37,500 nt of DNA from Salpingoeca rosetta (GCF_000188695.1 NW_004754918.1:1000043-1037542); one strand, 5' to 3'; positions 21,172 through 34,000 are shown, counted from the first letter of the stretch. The notes: generated from the sequence alone by a model not told the origin. Translations and numbers: made by a program.

Positions 21172-24100
21172 CACACACACACGCACACACACACACACAC
21201 ATACTCACTCACTCCCTCCGCCCTATCTGAACTTCACGCCGACACAACGACACTCGTGTTTCATGCTGACAAATGCTCATTGCAGATGTGAATGAATGCT
21301 CCAGTGGACAGCATGACTGCGTTGCTCCTGCAGTTTGTGTCAACGACGCCGGTGGCTATCGCTGCAACTGCCCTTACGGCCCTCTCACCTCAAATGGCCG
21401 AGGGTGCGACTGTACGTAGCTCAGCATAGCGATGTCGCAGAAATGCAAGTGCATTGCATGGATGATGTGCACCTGCATGTGGTTGCAAACAGACGTGCCA
21501 ATGGTTGATTGGAATTGCACTGTGCGTAGCCGTAGAAATGAATGAATACCTGGATGTTGTCAGTTGTGTGAGCGTTTGCTATCGGCGTTGAGGGAGACTT
21601 GCACAAGTGGCTATCCCCGTTCCTGATCCACATCCCCAATCTGATCTCTTCTCTACAATGTGGACGTGCTTTCCTACCACTTCAGTGCAAGGACCTCGCG
21701 CGACGTTTGATATTGGAACGCACTCAATCGCCATGAGCATTCAAAACGCAGATGACTTCCCGGAATACGAGGTGTGTGTGTGTGTGTGTGGATATCTTCG
21801 TGTTCATGGCGAGTGCGTGCAGGATGCAATGATGCCCACGTATGCATGTGTCCCAGAGAGACAGAGAGCGGGAGAGCGAGGGGGAGAGAGAGTGTGTGTG
21901 TGTGTGTGTGAGTGAGTGAGTGAGTGAATGTGTGTGCGTGTGTGTGCGTGTGCGTATTTTATGACCACAATTCGAAAGAACACCAGATACACACCAGTGC
22001 AAACCATGTTGCGCAAGCCTGCCTGCCTGTCTGTCAACTACCGCGGTGCAGTGCACACTCTCATAGCTTGCCTTTACCTTGCACACACACACACACAACG
22101 CACTTGTCGAGTCCACAGATTACCGTGGCGGAGTGGGCCTTGGATCTCTCGCAGACCACCACCCTCCCAGACTACCCCGTTGTTGAAGAGCGTGTTCTTT
22201 CCAGCTTCACAGCCACAGGACTTCAGCCCGGTCGACGCTTTGAGGTGCACGCAACACAAGGCACTTAGACACTCACTCAAGCACCCCTTCCAAATGAGAA
22301 GAAGAGAATCACGCGCACAAATGCATGCACAACACCACGCACACGCACAACACAACACAACACACACTGTGCCTTTGTTTTCGACTGCCACGCTGTCTGT
22401 GCGCCATTACACCAACGAAGATGTCCCATAGGGAACGAAGCTGCAACTCACACAAAGCAACCGCATCTACGCTGTCGCTTGGCTGTCGCTGGATCTTGCC
22501 AGGTCATCATCACGCCAGTGGACGACAATGGCGTGCGGACGACCGATCTTCAGATGGTTGCGGGCACGAGCGAGGGCAGCATCCAGACATCCTGCGGATG
22601 TCGCGCGAGCGAGCCCTCGGGGCCGCCCTCTGACTTTGAACTCCGCCAGCACCGCGGACTTGTCTTCTTCTCGTGGACAGACCAGAGCTACTGCGAGTCC
22701 GGCTTCAACTTCTTCCGTGATGGCGTCAGCATGGCCTCCTCGTACGATATTACCTCTGCGGAAGAGTGTGGTGCGCGCCACGACCCCCAATTGATCTACG
22801 ACAACCTCGCACTCACCAAAGACGGTTCGTCGTCAGTGTGGCAAGGAATGGAGTAGACTGGGTTTGCGTGGATGCATGACAATGTATGTAGGGTGTGAGA
22901 GACGAAGGGTATGTATGTGTATATGCGGGAGTGAGTGGGAAATGAAGAGTGTGTCCTTGTGCCCGTGAGAGGGGCATAAACCACGTGTTGCTTGCGCAAC
23001 TCATGGTTCTGTGTATCGTTGTTGAAGCTCATCAAGCCCAATTTTATGTGTACACACCTCCTGTGCGTGATTGCCGTACCAATAGCTCACGCATTGCACA
23101 TACACACTCGTCCGTGCACGTTTCAGACATTTACAAGCCCCTTGATGATGGCACAAACTACAAGCTGCCAGAAGGTGTGTGCAAGTGTTGATGTGCGTGT
23201 GTATGCATGCGTATATGCGTGCAGGCCCGCCTGTACTTGCATGGGTGTGTGCGTGCGCGTCTGTGCCTGTGCACCTGTGTTTGAATGCCAGTGGTCTGAT
23301 TTACGCTGTTCTTGTGGTGCGCTTGTTACTGTGTCGGTGGACTTGCATACCTGTTCACCCGTCAGTGGTAAACTCAACATACATTCTCTGTACCACCCTT
23401 GGCTCCCGCATGGTGTAATTGTAGGCATTTTTCCGCTGCGCGTTCACACCGCAAAGAGCGGGAGCGATGAGCGGTTTGCGTATCCCTCCGAACTTGCAGT
23501 TGGTGCGTGCATTGAGGCGTTGTTGCTGTTGTTGTTGTTGTTCTTCTTCTTCTTGTTCTTGTTCTTCTTCTTGTTCTTCTTGTTCTTCTTGTTCTTGTTC
23601 TTCTTCTTCTTCTTCTTCTTCTTCTTCTTCTTCTTCTTCTTCTTCTTCTTCTTCTTCTTCTTCTTGTTCTTCTTCTTCTTCTTGTTCTTCTTCTTCTTCT
23701 TCTTCTTCTTCTTGTTCTTGTTCTTGTTCTTGTTCTTCTTCTTCTTCTTCTTCTTCTTCTTCTTCTTCTTCTTCCGCCTGCGCTTCGCGCACTCGACTTG
23801 AATCATCCCGTCATCGCGCCATTTTACTAACACAACTCTTTCGCCTCACAACCCGTCTTGCACTCTGCTTGAACCCACACAATAAACAACAGGAGAGCAC
23901 TTTACGTCGACGTCGACGTCTTCATCGTCGTCGACCTCGTCGTCCACGTCCACATCTACGTCGTCCTCCGTGACAACAACAACCTCAACCACCACCACGC
24001 CCACGCAGATGCCCAGTACTGTGCACGAGCATGAACTTGACGACGACTTTACGACCACAACCACGACGCCAATTGTCACAACCACAACCACGGTGGCGGA

Positions 24101-27100
24101 GGTGGAGAACGCCATCGCAGCTAACGCACCTGGTGTAACAGTGCGCGAGGAGCGCGTGTACCCGACCGGCACCCAGACGGCCGTTGCAGGCAAGCAGGAG
24201 TGCCTTGACCTCTGCGAGGAGCGCTCGGATTGGTGCATTGCCTTTGTCGTACAAAAGGCAAACAACGGGCAGTTGTGGTGCCACCAGCTGCGCGTGCTGC
24301 GCACCACGCACCTCGCGGATGACGACATGTGGGCAGACTCGTACGAAATGGTTCAAGTGGAAAACAGCGGCGTCGCAGGCTCATACCTGCTTGCCACGGG
24401 TACGGATGCGTGTGAGGCCCTTTGTTCCGCATCGTCCACCTGTGCAATGGTCCTGGCCGGCAGCGGTTTCTGTGCCCTGTCCGAGGGCATGGAGACTACC
24501 GCGACCCGCCCAACCACGTACCACAACAGCCTCGTCATCACATCCCAGAAGAAGCGCTACGTGGGCTCCGCACCCGGCAGCTACAGCAAGTATTGTGTCA
24601 GTGCCACGAATGCCGTTGACTACGAGACCAGCGGATACAGCTCAGCCCCCACGTGCACCGACCTGCAAATCGCGTGGGAGACGGTGGTGCGTGGCCAGAT
24701 CACAATTGACTCGGACGAGATCCACCTCCCGGTCAAAGGCGTGCGCGTGGACGCGGCCATTGGCGACGTGTTCTCCACCACGCACTTCACAGATGAGGAT
24801 GGCTTCTTTGAGATCCACGTCTATTCCACGGAGCTGTTCAAGCTGCGCGAGACCATGACGCTCAGCTTCTCCAAGACGTCTGGCGACATTGCACACACGT
24901 TTTCCTGCGGTGGCATCGCCTGCACAGAGCAGCACATCATCGTGGAGCACCTTCGGTTCGACCAGGAGGTCGCCGTCCGCGACACCACCTCCGTCCCGTT
25001 CTCTGGCCGCGTCACCATCAAGGGCACAGAACACCAAGGCTACTTCAACGGCTGCCCGCTGCGCGACGTAGAAGTCTGCCTGTATGACCGGCTGCACGGC
25101 AGCCGCACCCTTGGATGCACAATCACTGATGCCCAGGGCTACTACACGGCCGTCGCCGTGCTGGGCTCCTCTGTTGGTGTGCGCATCACCTTTGGCAACT
25201 CATCCCATTCGTTTGCGCGCGCAGACTACAGCCCGAATGCACCAAACGCGCCATCAGGCTTCTTCATCGCCACGAGCGCCTCCACGGGCCTTGAGACGCG
25301 CGAGGGCTTCTACGACATTGTCGATGACAAGATGTGGGAGAGCATCGACTTTCAAGATGTGACCACCGACGTGGTCACAGTTGACGTCGCAGGCGGGCTG
25401 TGCAACCGCACGCTGGGTCGCAGCATCCTGGAGTTCCGCTACGACAGCTGTCCCACGTGGGTGCGCACGGAGCAGACGTCTGAGCGCCTCTCCAAGTGGA
25501 CGCTCCCGGCGCACATTATGACGGTGCGGTTCCAGCGGCTCGTCCGCGACGGTAACGTGCGGGAGGAGATGACGCGCTACTTCTCCGCCACGCTGGGCAC
25601 GGCGCGGTCACAGCACGCCGACCTGCGCAACCCGCAGGACAAAAGCGAGGAGAAGAAGATGGTGCGCTTCGAGTACCACCCGCCCCCCACGCTCACGGTC
25701 GCGTTCGTCCCTGTCCTGCCGCACTCGTGCAACTACGCCGACGGCACGCCGTACACCGTGATGCAGCAGCGCACGCAGACGGTGGCCACCATCACCGTGA
25801 TTGAGGACTTCGGTGCCGGCGTGGAGACGTGCGACATCGTGCCGGGCGCGCTGGAGATTGAGAACCAGCTCGGCGAATCCCCTGTCCGCGCCAAGCAGAT
25901 TACTGGCATCTCAAAGTCTCAGCGCGACCTTCTCACCGCCTGCTATGACACATGCAGCAGGGAAGTGCAGCACGAGCAGCGCGTGAATGGCGAGAACGTG
26001 GAGCAGTTCAACGCCCATGTCGCGCTAACGCTGCTCACCGGCGGCCCAGAGCTCAACGCAGAGGCCGTCGATCCCGACCACCCGCACACCAAGCTGTTCC
26101 GCGTCACCATGCACAACCTGCCACACGACCCCGTGACCGTCTACGAGAAGGTGGTCGTCGTGGGACAACAGGCGCGTGGTGCATCTGCGTCAATTCCCTT
26201 TCCCCGCTACAAGCCGCTTCTGGTCGTGCAGGATCCACCCGGTGGGTTGTCCTCAGCCACGTACTCCAACACGTATGCCAACTACAAGATCTCAAGCAGC
26301 AGCTATGAGTCATATGGGGGATTCCAGGTTGCGGCGGAGCTCACGCCGTTCCGCGCGGACGCTGAGCTCGACCTGTGTGTTGGCCTTGGGGCCGCCAACT
26401 GCATCAACCTCGTCAAGACCAAGACAGCGCCGGTCACCATTCAAGCCGACAACACCAACCTGTGGGGTGGCAAAGACGCTGACGATAACCGCGACACGGA
26501 GCAGGTGTGGTCGTTCAGCATCGACGTGGCCACGTCTGACGAGCCCATGCTTGCTGGGGAGCAGTCCGACATGTTCCTCGTGCCCTCGCTCAACGTCCTC
26601 TTCCTGGACACGGACGTCGTCGACTTTGACGCCAGCACATGCGAAGTCACCAAATCGCTCAAGACGACCTGGTCCCTGGAAGCGGAGGAGAACAAGGAAG
26701 TTATGACCTGGCTCTCTGTCTTTGAAATTGAGAACAAGGAGATCCCAGACTTGAAGCAGCGCCTGAGCGCAACGCAGACCGAGCTTGCCACAGAGGAGGA
26801 CGATGAGCTGCGCACTGAGCTGCAGGCAAAGGAGGCGGAGCTGCGCAACGCCCTCGACGCTTGGAACACCACGCTCCACCGCAACAGGGAAGTGCGCAAG
26901 AGCGCCGGCGAAGGCTCGCTGAAGAAAGTACAGTCACTGTGGACCGTTGGCGACAGCCTCCAGCATGCGAACACGGGGCACATTGAGGATGGAATGAATA
27001 AGGGCGTTGCATTTGCTCCGCATGATCTGATTGAGAAGGCCAAGAACACGGACGGCACCGACACGACCGAGGAGGACTACGAGAAGCTGCGTGCAATCAA

Positions 27101-30100
27101 TGCCATCAAGTTTGCTGGTGGTGGGGCCACCTACAGCTTCGCCTATGATACCAGCTTGGACAAGTCTGTGACAGATGCTTCTACCCATAAGCACACACTC
27201 GAAGGTGGCATCACGTTCAACCACGAGTTCAGCTTCTCCGGCTTTGGTGCAGATTTTAGCCTTACCACGTTGGGCTTGGGCGAATGGGAACTCTCAGATG
27301 AAACCACAGAGGGCTACCAAAAGGAAACATCAATTAGGTGAGAGCACACCGTCCTCGCTTAAGACAGATGATAGCACAACTTTGTTGTTGTGCTCAGAGT
27401 CCATTTTCCAACCACCAACAGACACAGGGCCCATGCGCTCTTGTCCGCCGTCATATGTACACGCACACGCACATACACACGAGACATGTCACACGCTTAC
27501 GCTTTCGTGCTGATGACACGCTCCTTGTACTAACCAACTTGCCGGGTTGCATTACTTACTGACACATCCACATGTGGCGTGGCTTTCCAATTGACACCCC
27601 TTCTCTACCACTGCGCAGCTTCACGCTTGGCGACGCTGATCCATTGGACATCTTCGACGTGGAAGTGTTTCTGCATCCGGATTTTGGCACCTTGGTGTTC
27701 CACACCACGTCAGGCCAGTCGTCGTGCCCGCATGAGGAAGGCACACTTGCCTTGGAGAACCCGGGCATCAGCATTCTCAAGCAACCAGCTGCACCGGTGT
27801 TGCCCAATGAACCAGCGGTGTTTGAGGTGCTCCTCAAGAACGACGGCCCCGGATACACAGACCTCAATGTGAGTCACACCGACCCTGGTTGTGCAATCCT
27901 GTGTTCCTTGTGCGTGTGCAAGTGGTCTGATTTGGGGTTTGCTTCATGCGATCAAGTGTGTTTGTCATCCTGTGCCACCCTGGCCTTGTATCATCAACCC
28001 TCACGCGCGCGCATGTGTGTGTGTGTGTGCTTGTGCTTCGTGTTGTCTGCAGCTCTTCAATCTGAACAGCGAAAACCAAGACGGCCTGACGATTTTGGTT
28101 GACGGCCGATCGCTCGCGAGCCCGATTGACTATGAGGGCTTCCCCGTCGGTGCACGACATGCCACGATCATGATCACGCGTGGGCCAAGCAAGTACAAGT
28201 ACAACCCTGTGGCAGTGGGTTGGCGCTCCCTCTGCGAAGCAGACAGGCACCCCGACAACGGCTATCTCAACGACGAGGTGACAACCGTCGAGTACGTGTA
28301 TCTGGAGGCCGAGTTCCTGCAGCCGTGCAGCCCCGTGCAGCTTGTTGGCGAGATTGGCGAGACGGGCAAGTTTGTCATCAACAAGGCTCTGGATGATCGC
28401 AGCAGCCGGCCGGGAGAGCTGCGCCTCGTGGCCTTCAACCCCGATTTCGCCACCCGCAAGTGGACGGAGGACGATCGGCTCGAGGGCGTCTATGTCGAGT
28501 ACAAGCCAACCGCATCGCACGTCTGGCTGCAGGCGCGAGACAAGCAGGGCGAGGCCCTTGACATCAAGAACATGGAGAACGAGTTTGGCTACGTGACCAT
28601 TTGGTGGGACGTGTCCGCCATCACCAACGGCGACTACGACCTGCGCATCCGCGCTCAGTGCACCGCTTCCATCAACGAGGTCCCTGATGGCATTGACGAG
28701 AACTTGTCCCTTGTGGCGTTGGGCGTGGTGGACCGTGAGGCGCCCGTGGTTCTCGGCTACCCTGAGCCGGCGGATGGGCAGTACCAGCCCGGCGATGACA
28801 TGGCGGTGGAGTTCGACGAGCCCTTGCAGTGCACCAAACCCCACTTCTTCCGCGTGCTCATGACGGTGGACGGCCTTGATCGCGAGTTCAACAACGACAA
28901 CATGGTGATTGTGTGCGAGAACCGCCGCATCACCATGTCCCTGCGTCGCGGGTTTGACTGGGACGACATCAGCGGACGCGCTGCGCGCCTGCAGTTGTCG
29001 ACAGTGGAGGACCTGAACGGCAACGCCATCCAGCAGGATGTTGTGCACGAGTTTCAGTTCGCCACCGTGGAGTCAGCTGCCCTCGCAGCAGAGGTCAGCG
29101 GCATCGAGCTTGCTATGCCATTCCAGGATGCGTTCCTCAGCACACAAACCACCGAGTTTGCGGAGGCGGCCGCTCGGATTTCAGCCGATATTGCCGCTGC
29201 AACGGGAGTCGACAGCAGCCGCGTGCGTGTGCGATCCCTGACGCCGACGAATCCATATGACTTTTCTGCCGGGACGACCGTCAGCCTCTACCTGCTTCCG
29301 GAGGACGCAGCGACGCGTCGCCGACGTCGCCGCGATGGTGACACAATTCCGTCTCCAACACAGCTAGCAAACCTGCTTGTTGGCTCGGTTCTTCGCAATG
29401 CCACCTCTCTGGATCCGCAGAACGTCCTCTTCAATGTTTCCCGCAACGCGCAGGCTGAGGTGGCGGTTGTCACTGACAACAGCTCGCCCATCACGACGAC
29501 CGTTCCTCCCACCGTCACAGTTGACACCGGTGCCAGTGGCACCGCAACGATGACGGAAGTCAACAACAAAGTGTCGTGTAAGTCATCGGTGGCACGCGTT
29601 TGTGTGTGCTGTGTTTGTTTGTGTGTGCTGTGTTTGTGTGTGTGTGTGTGTGAAATTGTGTGTGTGTGTGAAATTGTGTGTGTGTGTGTGTGAAATTGTG
29701 TGTGTGTGTGTGTGTGTGAAATTGTGTGCTTGTGTGTGTATATGTATGTATGTGTGTATGTATGTATGTATGTGTGTATGTATGTATGTATGTATGCATG
29801 TGTGTGGGGGGGCGGTGTGTGCAGCTGCGTGTTTGCTTCTGTGTTGTGTGTGTGTGTGTGTACGTGTGTGCAGCTGCGTGTCTGTGAAGGTGCAGGCGCG
29901 CGTTGGTGAAGCTGTGCGTGCGTGTGAGTGCATGTGTATTGATCGATTGCTCGGCTTCCTGTTTGTCTTGAAAGGACATCAAATGGTGATTGGATGGTGT
30001 ACTGTGCCACTCACGTTTGCCTTTCCTCTCATGGATGCATGTGTAACCACAACACACAGATGCCATTCTGGTCTTCGTTCTGGTCGGCATCGGCCTTCAG

Positions 30101-30286
30101 CTACTCTTGCTGTTGCGGCCTTTGAAGTCGAAGAAGTACAAGGTGTCAACCGGTGCGCACTACCAGCAAGATGCGGGCAACGACATGGGCGCGCGGCCTT
30201 CTTTCGATTTGTCTGCGAGCACTCAACAGACTCAACGGCCAAGTGTGTTCTTTGAGGAACACATCCCCGCACTGTCGCAAGTGTAA
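19009..30286 (+). CDS. Giant type I membrane protein: DPT-CCP-EGF-FN3-PAN-ectodomain-TM
   Basis: 16 exons: 19009-19303, 19612-19648, 19795-19931, 20096-20212, 20465-20530, 20802-20930, 21286-21411, 21686-21771, 22119-22244, 22503-22824, 23127-23174, 23425-23502, 23893-27337, 27619-27868, 28053-29577, 30060-30286. The sum is 7014 nt, in frame, 2337 residues. A signal peptide (LLLATGLALAQVCVSHA) precedes a three-loop DPT domain (about 28-195), CCP (195-260), EGF_CA (260-302), an FN3-like region (303-520), a Ser/Thr-rich stalk (about 525-580), PAN-like modules (about 590-735), carboxypeptidase-regulatory-like repeats (about 760-960), a large conserved ectodomain, a coiled coil (about 1450-1530), a juxtamembrane domain with a six-arginine site, one membrane helix (about 2264-2283) and a 54-residue tail. 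It is probably a surface adhesion or matrix receptor. The acceptor of exon 10 is the least certain junction; most others are fixed by phase and domain continuity. Confidence 0.75.
20465..20930 (+). other. Selectin-type CCP module (exons 5-6)
   Basis: A 66-nt exon (CGSLTLAHGQLEGDCGG) and a 129-nt exon (QCSFKSCDEGYQV, REC, VWSGSAPTCEG), both phase 1-1. Six cysteines, the same split as in the minus gene. Confidence 0.82.
21100..21200. repeat. (CA)n microsatellite in intron
   Basis: CA units with sparse CG variants, inside the intron 20931-21285. Confidence 0.9.
21286..21411 (+). other. Calcium-binding EGF-like module (exon 7)
   Basis: A single phase 1-1 exon, the classic EGF exon type. It begins DVNEC (the calcium-binding signature), with CVNDAGGYRC and a final GC pair, six cysteines in all. 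Confidence 0.85.
23539..23774. repeat. (TTC)n/(TTCTTG)n tract in intron 12 of the plus gene
   Basis: About 235 bp of TTC triplets with scattered TTG, on the sense strand of the intron 23503-23892. It ends about 120 bp before the acceptor of the largest exon. Poly-Glu, Lys and Leu frames over it are artefacts. Confidence 0.93.
23893..27337 (+). other. Largest exon (3445 nt): stalk, PAN-like, CarbR-like repeats, ectodomain core
   Basis: It opens with a Ser/Thr run (mucin-like, about 55 residues). A PAN/Apple-like module with ECLDLCEERSDWCIAF and LWCHQL follows, then a second shorter one (ACEALCSASSTC). Two beta-rich repeats resemble carboxypeptidase regulatory/Cna-B folds: KGVRVDAAIGD...TDEDGFFEIHV and DVEVCLYDR...TDAQGYYTAV. 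Next comes a long unassigned region with the phrase DPPGGLSSATYSN (about residue 1302), an EELRTELQAKEAELRN-type helix and an aromatic beta-rich end. The same layout in other large protist proteins would need a search. Confidence 0.7.
28053..30286 (+). other. Membrane-proximal part: Ig-like domain, cleavable juxtamembrane domain, TM, tail
   Basis: Exon 15 encodes an Ig-like bacterial-type domain (REAPVVLGYPEPADGQYQPG), then an alpha/beta segment (AAARISADIAAATGVDSSRV...TVSLYLLP) resembling a SEA-type fold. A run of six Arg at 29316-29333 follows, then N-glycosylation sequons (NATS, NVSR, NSS) and a Thr/Val stalk. Exon 16 gives the helix AILVFVLVGIGLQLLLLL and stop-transfer residues RPLKSKKYK, then a Gln/Ser-rich tail ending at TAA 30284-30286. 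Confidence 0.75.
29590..29800. repeat. GT/ATGT repeats in the last intron
   Basis: GT runs separated by AAATT units, then TATG/TGTA tetranucleotides, in the intron 29578-30059. Confidence 0.85.
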
Positions 30287-30306
30287 AGGAGAGCCCTTTC
30301 TTCTCG

Positions 30307-30362
<56 letters not shown>

Positions 30363-31044
30363 GAGGTGGTCGTGGCGGTGCTTTCTTGCTGTGTGGTGGT
30401 CATGATTTCTTTCTTGTTCGTTGGTGGTGGTACCTTTCCTGCTGTTGATGACGGTCTCATGGTGAGTCGGCCGTGCATGCCCACTTGCCGTTCGTTGCAC
30501 ATGCCGTGAATGTCTTCTGTTTTCTTCTTGTTGTCGCGTCACCATCGTTTGCAATGTTGATTTCTCCTCGGACCACCCAGCTGCTTGGTGGCGTGAACGT
30601 GGCGAATACAACAATTCCATCCAACCGCGCTCCTCAGTAGTTGTTCTTGTTGTCTCTTCAGCGGAGCACGTCTCGTGAAACGAGTGAGCAGCTACTCGTC
30701 ATGTCAGCACTGTGAGCGGCAAAGAACAGAGAGACAGACCAAGCAAAGGAACAACGTGTAGAGAGGGCTTGGGCTTGAGGCAGCCCCAGGCTTTGGAGAG
30801 AATGCAGAAGCAGTTGCTGCTCTGAGTGTGATCGAGCAATCGTTCACATTGCTCACACAAACAAACACACCCCTCCTCTCATTGGAGTGGCAAAAGTTCT
30901 GTTGACTGCACACGAAGAACCCGCGTCAAGAATTACAACAATTGGTTTCCATCCACCGCATAGAATTCTGAAATGAAACTTGGGAGGTTGGTGTTGAACA
31001 TACTGTTGGAACAAAAGAGAAAAGAAGGCTGTGTCACATGAGAT
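30287..31044. other. Intergenic between the membrane protein and the Copia element
   Basis: It holds a (TTG)n tract at about 30307-30363 and, at the right end, nested inverted repeats (30999-31060). I find no copy of the 3' LTR ends here and no gene. Confidence 0.6.
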
Positions 31045-31060
31045 GTGACCCAACAGTATG
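30999..31060. repeat. Nested inverted repeats at the 5' edge of the Copia frame
   Basis: Outer arms CATACTGTTGG (30999-31009) and CCAACAGTATG (31050-31060) are perfect 11-bp complements. Inner arms GTCACAT (31033-31039) and ATGTGAC (31043-31049) are perfect 7-bp complements with a GAG loop. The two right arms are contiguous. Confidence 0.8.
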
Positions 31061-34000
31061 CCGAAGAGGGCTCAGGCTACCCCCTTCTCCTCTTCACCAA
31101 CGGAGAAGCAGACGTCAACGCCGGCCAAGGATGGGCCCGGCTCAAGGACCACTACGCTTCGCAGGACCGCCTCCGCATCGCAGAGCTCAAGGAGGCGCAG
31201 CTTCACGTCCCCTGCGGCAACCTCGCCCGCTTCTTCGAGCGACACATGGAGCTGCAGCAGCAGTTGCAAGACGCAGGCGTGCGCCAGGACAACGAGGACC
31301 TCTTCACCATCGTCTGGAAGCAGCTGCCACGCTGGACAGCCCCGCTCACGCTTCCCTACTTTGCCAGTGGCCGCTTTCCCTCCCTCCTCGAGCTCAGCAT
31401 CAGGCTGCAGCAGCTGGAGCAGCAGATGCGTGGTTCACGCACACAGCCGCAGGCAGGCGGCTTCATGGCAAGCGCACCGCCACGCAGAGGTGGAAGACGC
31501 GGCTTCTCCAACAACAGCAACAACCACGGACGCCAGGGACGCAACAATGGCAACAGCAACGGCAACAGCAACGGCAAAGGGCGCCGCTTCCGTGGCAACT
31601 GTCACTACTGTGGCAAGTATGGACACCGTGCAGCAGAGTGTCGCAAGAAGCAACGCGACAACGGAGCAACAGGCTTCACTGCACAGACACAGCATCAACA
31701 TGATCAAGGCGCAGCAACCTTCGTCGCTGCCACAGCTACTACACCCACGCAGCTGCATGACCCACTCACGTGGCTTGCAGACACGGGTGCTTCACACCAC
31801 CTCACCTTCGTCAAGGACGCCTTCGTGGAGCTGACACCGCACCTGCAACAGCACCATCCACGCCACATCACTGCGTTTGGCGGCACACGTGTGCCTGTGC
31901 GCGGTGTTGGCTCTGTGCTGTTGCATGCACGCACGACGAGCGGAGCTACGATGCAGATTGTGCTACAGGAGTGCCTCTACGTGCCCGAGGGCCAGGCCAA
32001 CCTCATCGCCCTCGGTCGTCTGACCAGGGACAGCAGCGGCAGGCCAACGGGCCACTCGCAGCGTGATGGCGCTGATGGGCACTACGTGCGCTTCAGCCAC
32101 GGAGCCGAGGTCAAGCTGAAGGAGCGCAACAGCCTCCGGTGCTGGCCCATTGTTGCTGTTGGTCCATCCACGGCACACGGACTCACCGCTGATGCCTGCA
32201 AGCAACCACAGCAACCCACAGCAGCTCCTGCAGCCCAGAGCAAGGCACACACACCATCGATGCATGAGGTGCTTGGCCACCGCAACGACAACGACGTGCA
32301 GCAGTACTGCAAGCTGATGGGCATCGACGATCGCAACGCCATCAGCAGCAAGCAGTGTACAACGTGCGCAGTGACCAAGAGCACTCGTCACAGCGTCAGC
32401 AAGCACGCGGAGCGCACACAGGTGCCCGGCGAGCGCATCCACGCCGACATCGTCGACTGGACCGCGGACTCACCCACGGGCAAGCGCTGCAGCCTCGTCA
32501 TCGTCGATGAGGGCAGTAAGCTCTTACATGCAGTCCACCTCAACGCCAAGAAGGACGCAGTTGCCGCGTTCCAGTCTTTCCTGCGCGAGACCAAGCTCCC
32601 CATCTCGCCCACAACAACAGCACTCCAGACGGATTCCGATGCCATCTTCCTCGGAGCTGACTTCCAGGCCATCGTCAAGAAGCACCTGAAGCAGCACCAG
32701 CAGTCCCCGCCGTACACCCAGGCGCAGAACGGCATCGTCGAGCGACAGGTGCGCACCCTCTCCGACATGGTGCGAGCCATGATCACGGGTGCAGGCCTTG
32801 ACGCATCGTACTGGAGTCTCGCCTGCAACCACGCCCTGCACATCCTCAACAACATGCCTCGCCCTTCCCTCCACGGCAAGACACCGCTGCAGATTGTCAC
32901 GGGCTCGCTGCCCAAGCACGTGCCGCAGCTGCACGTCTTCGGGCAGCCGGCCGTCGTCCACATCAGCACACAGCGCGGTCGCCTGCAGCCCAAGGGTCGT
33001 CGAGGCATCTACGTCGGCTACAACAGCAGCAGCAACAGCCACCTCGTCTACTTTGAAGACACAAACACCGTTGTGTCCTCCATCCACGTCCGCTTCCTTC
33101 CCTTCTCCAAGGCCGCTGATGTCGTGGATGAGGGGGAGGAGCAAGTGCAGACATCCACGACATCGTCCATGCTCCAGCTTCCCAGTGCACGTGACAGCAG
33201 CAACAGCACCACTGACGGCGAGCCACCAACGGTTCACATCGACGAGGAGCAGGACGATGATGTCGAGACAGACTTCCTGCTCACGGACTTTGACGCCAAC
33301 AGCAGCAGCGACACCAAGGACGCCAACTACGATCCAGACACAACAGATGCAAGCGACACCGAGGCAGGCGCGTTCACAGCAAGCAGCAGTGGCGACACCA
33401 GCCTCACGGAGCCTGCAAGCATCAAGCAGGCACTCAAGAGCCAGCAACGCAAGCAGTGGACTCAGGCATGCTTGGAGGAGATCGGAGCGATGGAGCGCAA
33501 CGGCGTCATCAAGCTCATCCCACGCAGCGCAGTGCCACGGCAGCACACGCCTCTCAAGTCGCGCTTCGTCTTCAAGGTGAAGCGTGATGCTGAGGGCGCG
33601 CCGACGCGCTTCAAGGCACGCTGGGTCGCCAAGGGCTTCAGCCAGCGACCGGGCATCGACTTCGACCAGACCTACGCCCCAACACCAGCAGCCAAGACCA
33701 TCCTCACCGTGCTCGCCGTCTCCCTGCAACGACAGCACCAGCTGCACCAGCTCGACTTCAAGTCGGCTTACCTGCAGGCTGATCTCAAGGAGGAGCTGTA
33801 CATGGAGCTGCCGCCGCACTTCACCGACATCGGCGACGGCGCTCAACGCTACGCGGGCAAGGTGTGCCGGCTGCTCAAGCCGCTCTACGGCCTCAAGCAA
33901 GCTGGCCGTGCATGGGCCAAGAAGCTGCATACCTTCCTCAAGACCAACGGATGGGCGCAGAGCCACGTCGACGCTTGCCTCTTCACCAAGCTCCACGACG

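Noticed and set aside
22390..22502. An extra exon after the CATAG at 22430
   Set aside because: Its frame does not continue into the downstream coding frame; joining 22244 directly to 22503 restores a continuous FN3-like strand. Uncertainty remains and is noted for the gene.
27864..29048. 394-codon minus-strand frame
   Set aside because: Antisense shadow of exon 15 of the membrane protein, created by GC-rich codon use.
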